Made by a program: the position numbers and the translations under genes | The notes under the pieces: model-generated | Told to the model about the DNA's origin: nothing | Database searches by the model: none | Seen by the model: the letters and a program-made list of their open reading frames with translations, nothing else | Origin: JBBSEZ01 sp038239195 | GTDB lineage: Bacteria; Planctomycetota; Planctomycetia; Gemmatales; Gemmataceae | Length of the DNA: 16,699 nucleotides | Assembly: GCA_038239195.1 (NCBI GenBank) | Contig: JBBSEZ010000210.1 | Location: 1-16,699 of the forward strand | Direction: 5' to 3' | Shown here: one piece after another, positions 14,326-16,699 of the stretch | Layout: every line of letters starts with the position of its first letter | How positions within the stretch are numbered: position 1 is the first letter of the stretch

Positions 14326-15421
14326 ATGTCGCGCGACTTCCCCCTGATCTTCGACGCCCACCTCGACCTCGCCTGGAACGCCATCGACTGGAACCGCGAC
14401 CTGCGCCTGTCCGTCGAGGCGATTCGGGCCCGCGAAAAAGAGCTCGGCATGACGGGCAAGGGCCGCTGCGAGGGCACCGTCTCGTTCGCCGAGCTGCGCC
14501 GCGGACGGGTCGGCCTGTTCATCGCCACCCTGCTGGCCCGGCTGATGCGCCCCAACCTGATGCCGGCCATCCAGCGCTACGAGGCGATGCATGGCGCCTA
14601 CGCCGCCGCCTACGGCCAACTCCACTACTATCGCGCTCTCGAAGCCGAGGGCCTCCTGCGCATCGTCAAGGACGCCCCCGGCCTCGACGCGCACGTCCGA
14701 GGCTGGCTCGAGGGCGACGCGACTCAGCCGCTCGGCTACATCCTGTCGATGGAGGGGGCCGACCCCGTGTTGCGGCCCGAGCAGGTGCAGGAGTGGTACG
14801 ACGCCGGGCTGCGCATCATCGGCCCCGCCCACTACGGGGGTCAGCCCCTACGCCCACGGCACCGGCACCGAGGGCGGGCTGTTCCCGTCAGGGCCCGCCT
14901 TGCTCCGCGAGATGGCCCGCGTCGGCATGGTCCTCGACGTGACGCACCTCTCGGACCAGTGCTTCGACGAGGCGCTCGACGTCTACGAAGGGCCGGTGCT
15001 GGCCAGCCATCACAACTGCCGCGCCCTGGTGCCCGATCAGCGGCAGTTGACCGACGAGCAGATCAAGCGCCTCGTCGGCCGCGGCGCGGTGATCTGCGCG
15101 GCCCTGGACGACTGGATGCTCGTTCCCGGCTGGGTGCGCGGCAAGACACAGCCCCAGGAGACGGGCGTGTCGCTGAGCACCGTGGTCGATCACGTGGACC
15201 GCGTCTGCCAACTCGCCGGGAGCGCGCGGCACGCCGCCCTGGGCACCGACCTCGACGGCGGTTTTGGCATCGAACAGTCGCCCTGCGACCTCGACACCAT
15301 CGCCGACCTGCAAAAGTTGCCCGAGCTGCTGCGCGGGCGCGGCTACTCCGAGGCGGACGTGGCCGGCATCCTGTACGGCAACTGGGTGCGCTTCTTCCGC
15401 ACCGCCTGGCAGAAGAAGTAG
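14326..15421 (+). pseudogene. Membrane dipeptidase family (peptidase M19), interrupted by a single-base frameshift
   Basis: A zinc-dependent dipeptidase of family M19. Its two halves lie in different frames: residues 1–171 in the frame of ATG 14326, the rest in the +1 frame ending at 15421. The break is a run of five G at 14836–14840; four G would restore AHYGVSPYAHGTG, giving a 364-aa protein of usual length. All metal-site landmarks survive: HLD (His12, Asp14), SMEGADP (Glu143), and, after the shift, LASHHNCRAL and LGTDLDGGFG. This argues for a sequencing error or a very young mutation. Without correction the first frame reads straight into the PLD gene (to 16509), which would be misread as one fused protein of about 728 residues. 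Start context: Pyr-rich leader, weak ribosome binding site. Likely co-transcribed with the PLD gene 29 bp downstream. Confidence 0.88.
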
Positions 15422-15450
15422 CACCCCCCTCTCCCCACCCGGAGCACGCC

Positions 15451-16509
15451 ATGACCATCGACGTCACCTTCCTCGAACAGGGCCGCCAGCGCCCCGAAGA
15501 GATCGCCGCGCTGCTGGCCGACTTCCTGGCCGCGGCGCGGTCGTCTCTCTCCCTCGCGGTCTACGACTTCCGGCTCACCGGGCCCGCCGCGGGCCCCGTC
15601 GAGGCGGCCCTGCGGGGGCGCGCCGAGGCGGGCGTGAACGTGCGGCTCGCCTACGACGCCGGCAAGCCGGACGCGATCCCTTCCCCGACGCGCGGCGACC
15701 CTGCCCCTCCCGGCACGGCCGACTTCGTCGCCCGCCTCGGCCCCGCCGTCCAGGCCCGGCCCATCACCGGCGGGGGCGGCCCGCAGCCCAAGCTCATGCA
15801 CCACAAGTACGTTGTCCGCGACGCCGGGACGCCCGCCGCGGCCCTCTGGACCGGCTCGGCCAACTGGACCGGCGACTCGTGGTCGCTCCAGGAGAACAAC
15901 CTCCTCCGCATCACCTCGCCGGACCTGTGCTTCTTCTACGACAACGACTTCAACGAACTGTGGGAGCGCGGCGACATCGCCACCACCGGCCAGCACGACA
16001 GCGGGCGCGTTCAGGTGGGCGGGGCCACTGTCGAGGTCGCCTTCGCCCCCGGCCAGGGCGAGGCCATCGACCACACCCTCGCCCGCCTCATCCAGGGCGC
16101 CCGGCGCCGACTCAAGCTGTGCTCGATGCTGGTCACGTCGTCGGCCATCCTGCGAGCGCTGGCGGACGCGCGGAAGCGGGTGGCAGACTATGGCGGCATC
16201 TACGACCGCACGCAGATGGAAGGGGTGCTGCGGCAGTGGCAAGGCGGGCCCTCGGAATCGAAAGGCCCTCTGTTCGAGGAGGTCGTCGCCGGGCTAGCCG
16301 GCAAGCGCTCCACGCCCTACTCGCCCGGCACCCCGCACGACTTCATGCACAACAAGGTGCTCGTCGCCGACGACGCCGTCGTCACCGGGAGCTACAACCT
16401 GTCGCACAGCGCCACCCAGAACGCCGAGAACTGCCTGGTGATCCACGACGCCGAACTGGCCGACCGCTACGCCGGCTACGTGGACGGGCTGCAAGCCCGC
16501 TACGCCTGA
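15451..16509 (+). CDS. Phospholipase D-family protein with two HKD motifs
   Basis: A 352-aa protein of the PLD superfamily, whose members act on phosphodiesters (phospholipid hydrolysis or synthesis, or nucleic-acid cleavage). Two complete motifs are present: HHKYVVRD (His117, Lys119, Asp124) followed by GSANWT, and HNKVLVAD (His300, Lys302, Asp307) followed by GSYNLS, so one active site can form within one chain. The middle includes ENNLLRITSPDLCFFYDNDFNELW, which is typical of bacterial PLD-like nucleases and cardiolipin-synthase relatives. No signal peptide or membrane anchor is visible, so it should be cytosolic. ATG 15451 has GGAG 6 nt upstream. Substrate undetermined; a lipid or a nucleic acid is possible. 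Confidence 0.88.
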   Translation: MTIDVTFLEQGRQRPEEIAALLADFLAAARSSLSLAVYDFRLTGPAAGPVEAALRGRAEAGVNVRLAYDAGKPDAIPSPTRGDPAPPGTADFVARLGPAVQARPITGGGGPQPKLMHHKYVVRDAGTPAAALWTGSANWTGDSWSLQENNLLRITSPDLCFFYDNDFNELWERGDIATTGQHDSGRVQVGGATVEVAFAPGQGEAIDHTLARLIQGARRRLKLCSMLVTSSAILRALADARKRVADYGGIYDRTQMEGVLRQWQGGPSESKGPLFEEVVAGLAGKRSTPYSPGTPHDFMHNKVLVADDAVVTGSYNLSHSATQNAENCLVIHDAELADRYAGYVDGLQARYA

Positions 16510-16574
16510 CCCTTCGCGGTCAGCCGCCGATCGCCTGCCGCCGCCCTCGTAGGGTGGGCCGAGTCTTCGAGGCC
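16503..16574 (+). repeat. Direct repeat, first copy (period 125 bp)
   Basis: This 72-bp stretch, starting in the last codons of the PLD gene, is repeated at 16628–16699, where the window ends. It contains a small TGACC/GGTCA hairpin right at the PLD stop codon and the left arm of the palindrome at 16548. Confidence 0.85.
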
Positions 16575-16626
16575 CACGCGGGGGTGAGCGCCGCGTGGGC
16601 CTCGCAAAGCCTCGGCCCACCCTACG
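16548..16626. repeat. 79-bp palindromic (REP-like) element
   Basis: The arms CGTAGGGTGGGCCGAG and CGAGGCCCACGCGG on the left are mirrored as reverse complements on the right, separated by a 4–5 nt internal mismatch and a central loop of about 9 nt. The outer arm also occurs at 16673–16690 and, inverted, at 1–18. It is non-coding and looks like a dispersed repeat. Confidence 0.82.
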
Positions 16627-16627
16627 G

Positions 16628-16699
16628 CGCCTGACCCTTCGCGGTCAGCCGCCGATCGCCTGCCGCCGCCCTCGTAGGGTGGGCCGAGTCTTCGAGGCC
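16628..16699 (+). repeat. Direct repeat, second copy, cut by the window end
   Basis: Same as 16503–16574, offset by 125 bp. The repeat may continue as a longer tandem array beyond the window. Confidence 0.85.

Noticed and set aside
13205..14347. Plus-strand open frame of 380 codons
   Set aside because: Antisense to ilvC, which is unmistakable.
14326..16509. A single dipeptidase–PLD fusion protein
   Set aside because: The frame after the G run is meaningless until the PLD start, while the other frame holds the rest of the dipeptidase up to its own stop codon.
1..16699. CRISPR array, tRNA or rRNA genes
   Set aside because: No regularly spaced short repeats and no recognisable tRNA or rRNA sequence were found by reading both strands.
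1..16699. Matching repeats at both window ends as evidence of a circular replicon
   Set aside because: The end copies are inverted relative to each other and belong to a dispersed palindrome, so they do not indicate a terminal overlap.

Overview
The window is high-GC DNA with genes tightly packed on both strands. It most likely comes from a planctomycete, probably of the Gemmata group. The pointers are a NagB–PIG-L fusion, a DUF2203 protein, a yeast Ilv5-like ketol-acid reductoisomerase, several small hypothetical families that look planctomycete to me, and dispersed palindromic repeats. This placement rests on protein style and composition; no search was run.

Left part (1–2632, minus strand): the edge of a dispersed repeat, a DUF2203 gene, and a two-domain glucosamine-6-phosphate deaminase / PIG-L deacetylase. 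Centre-left (2729–6738, plus strand): a previously unlabelled retron-like unit. A promoter with a perfect TTGACA box is predicted to start transcription at the first base of a 17-bp perfect inverted repeat (2764–2780 with 2917–2933, interpreted as a1/a2). This repeat encloses about 136 nt of hairpin-rich sequence (msr/msd candidate), and a YADD reverse transcriptase gene starts 5 nt after it. Downstream comes a coupled pair (103-aa unknown protein and a dCTP deaminase), then two displaced copies of the RT gene's 3' end (5482–5625 and 6085–6210). Each copy follows cargo genes.

Centre (6832–8782, minus strand): a probable operon of an unknown 132-aa protein, a SAM methyltransferase (GTGA overlap) and an orphan MlaE-type permease. 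Centre-right (9024–12891, minus strand): a STAND-type NTPase with a helical-repeat tail, then a coupled pair (216-aa protein and a PIN-like nuclease), then a displaced, decayed copy of the NTPase gene's 3' end and a strong intrinsic terminator. This repeats the layout of the RT locus: gene, cargo pair, displaced gene tail. RT/retron, dCTP deaminase, STAND NTPase and PIN nuclease are all classes found in bacterial defence, so 2.7–13 kb looks like a defence or accessory island embedded among housekeeping genes.

Right part (12903–16699): an inverted-repeat element, a 16-bp perfect hairpin behind ilvC, ilvC itself (minus), then divergently an M19 dipeptidase broken by one extra G in a G run, a two-HKD phospholipase D-family protein, and a palindromic repeat inside a 125-bp-period direct repeat that runs off the window. 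The first 18 bases of the window are an inverted copy of the same palindrome's end.
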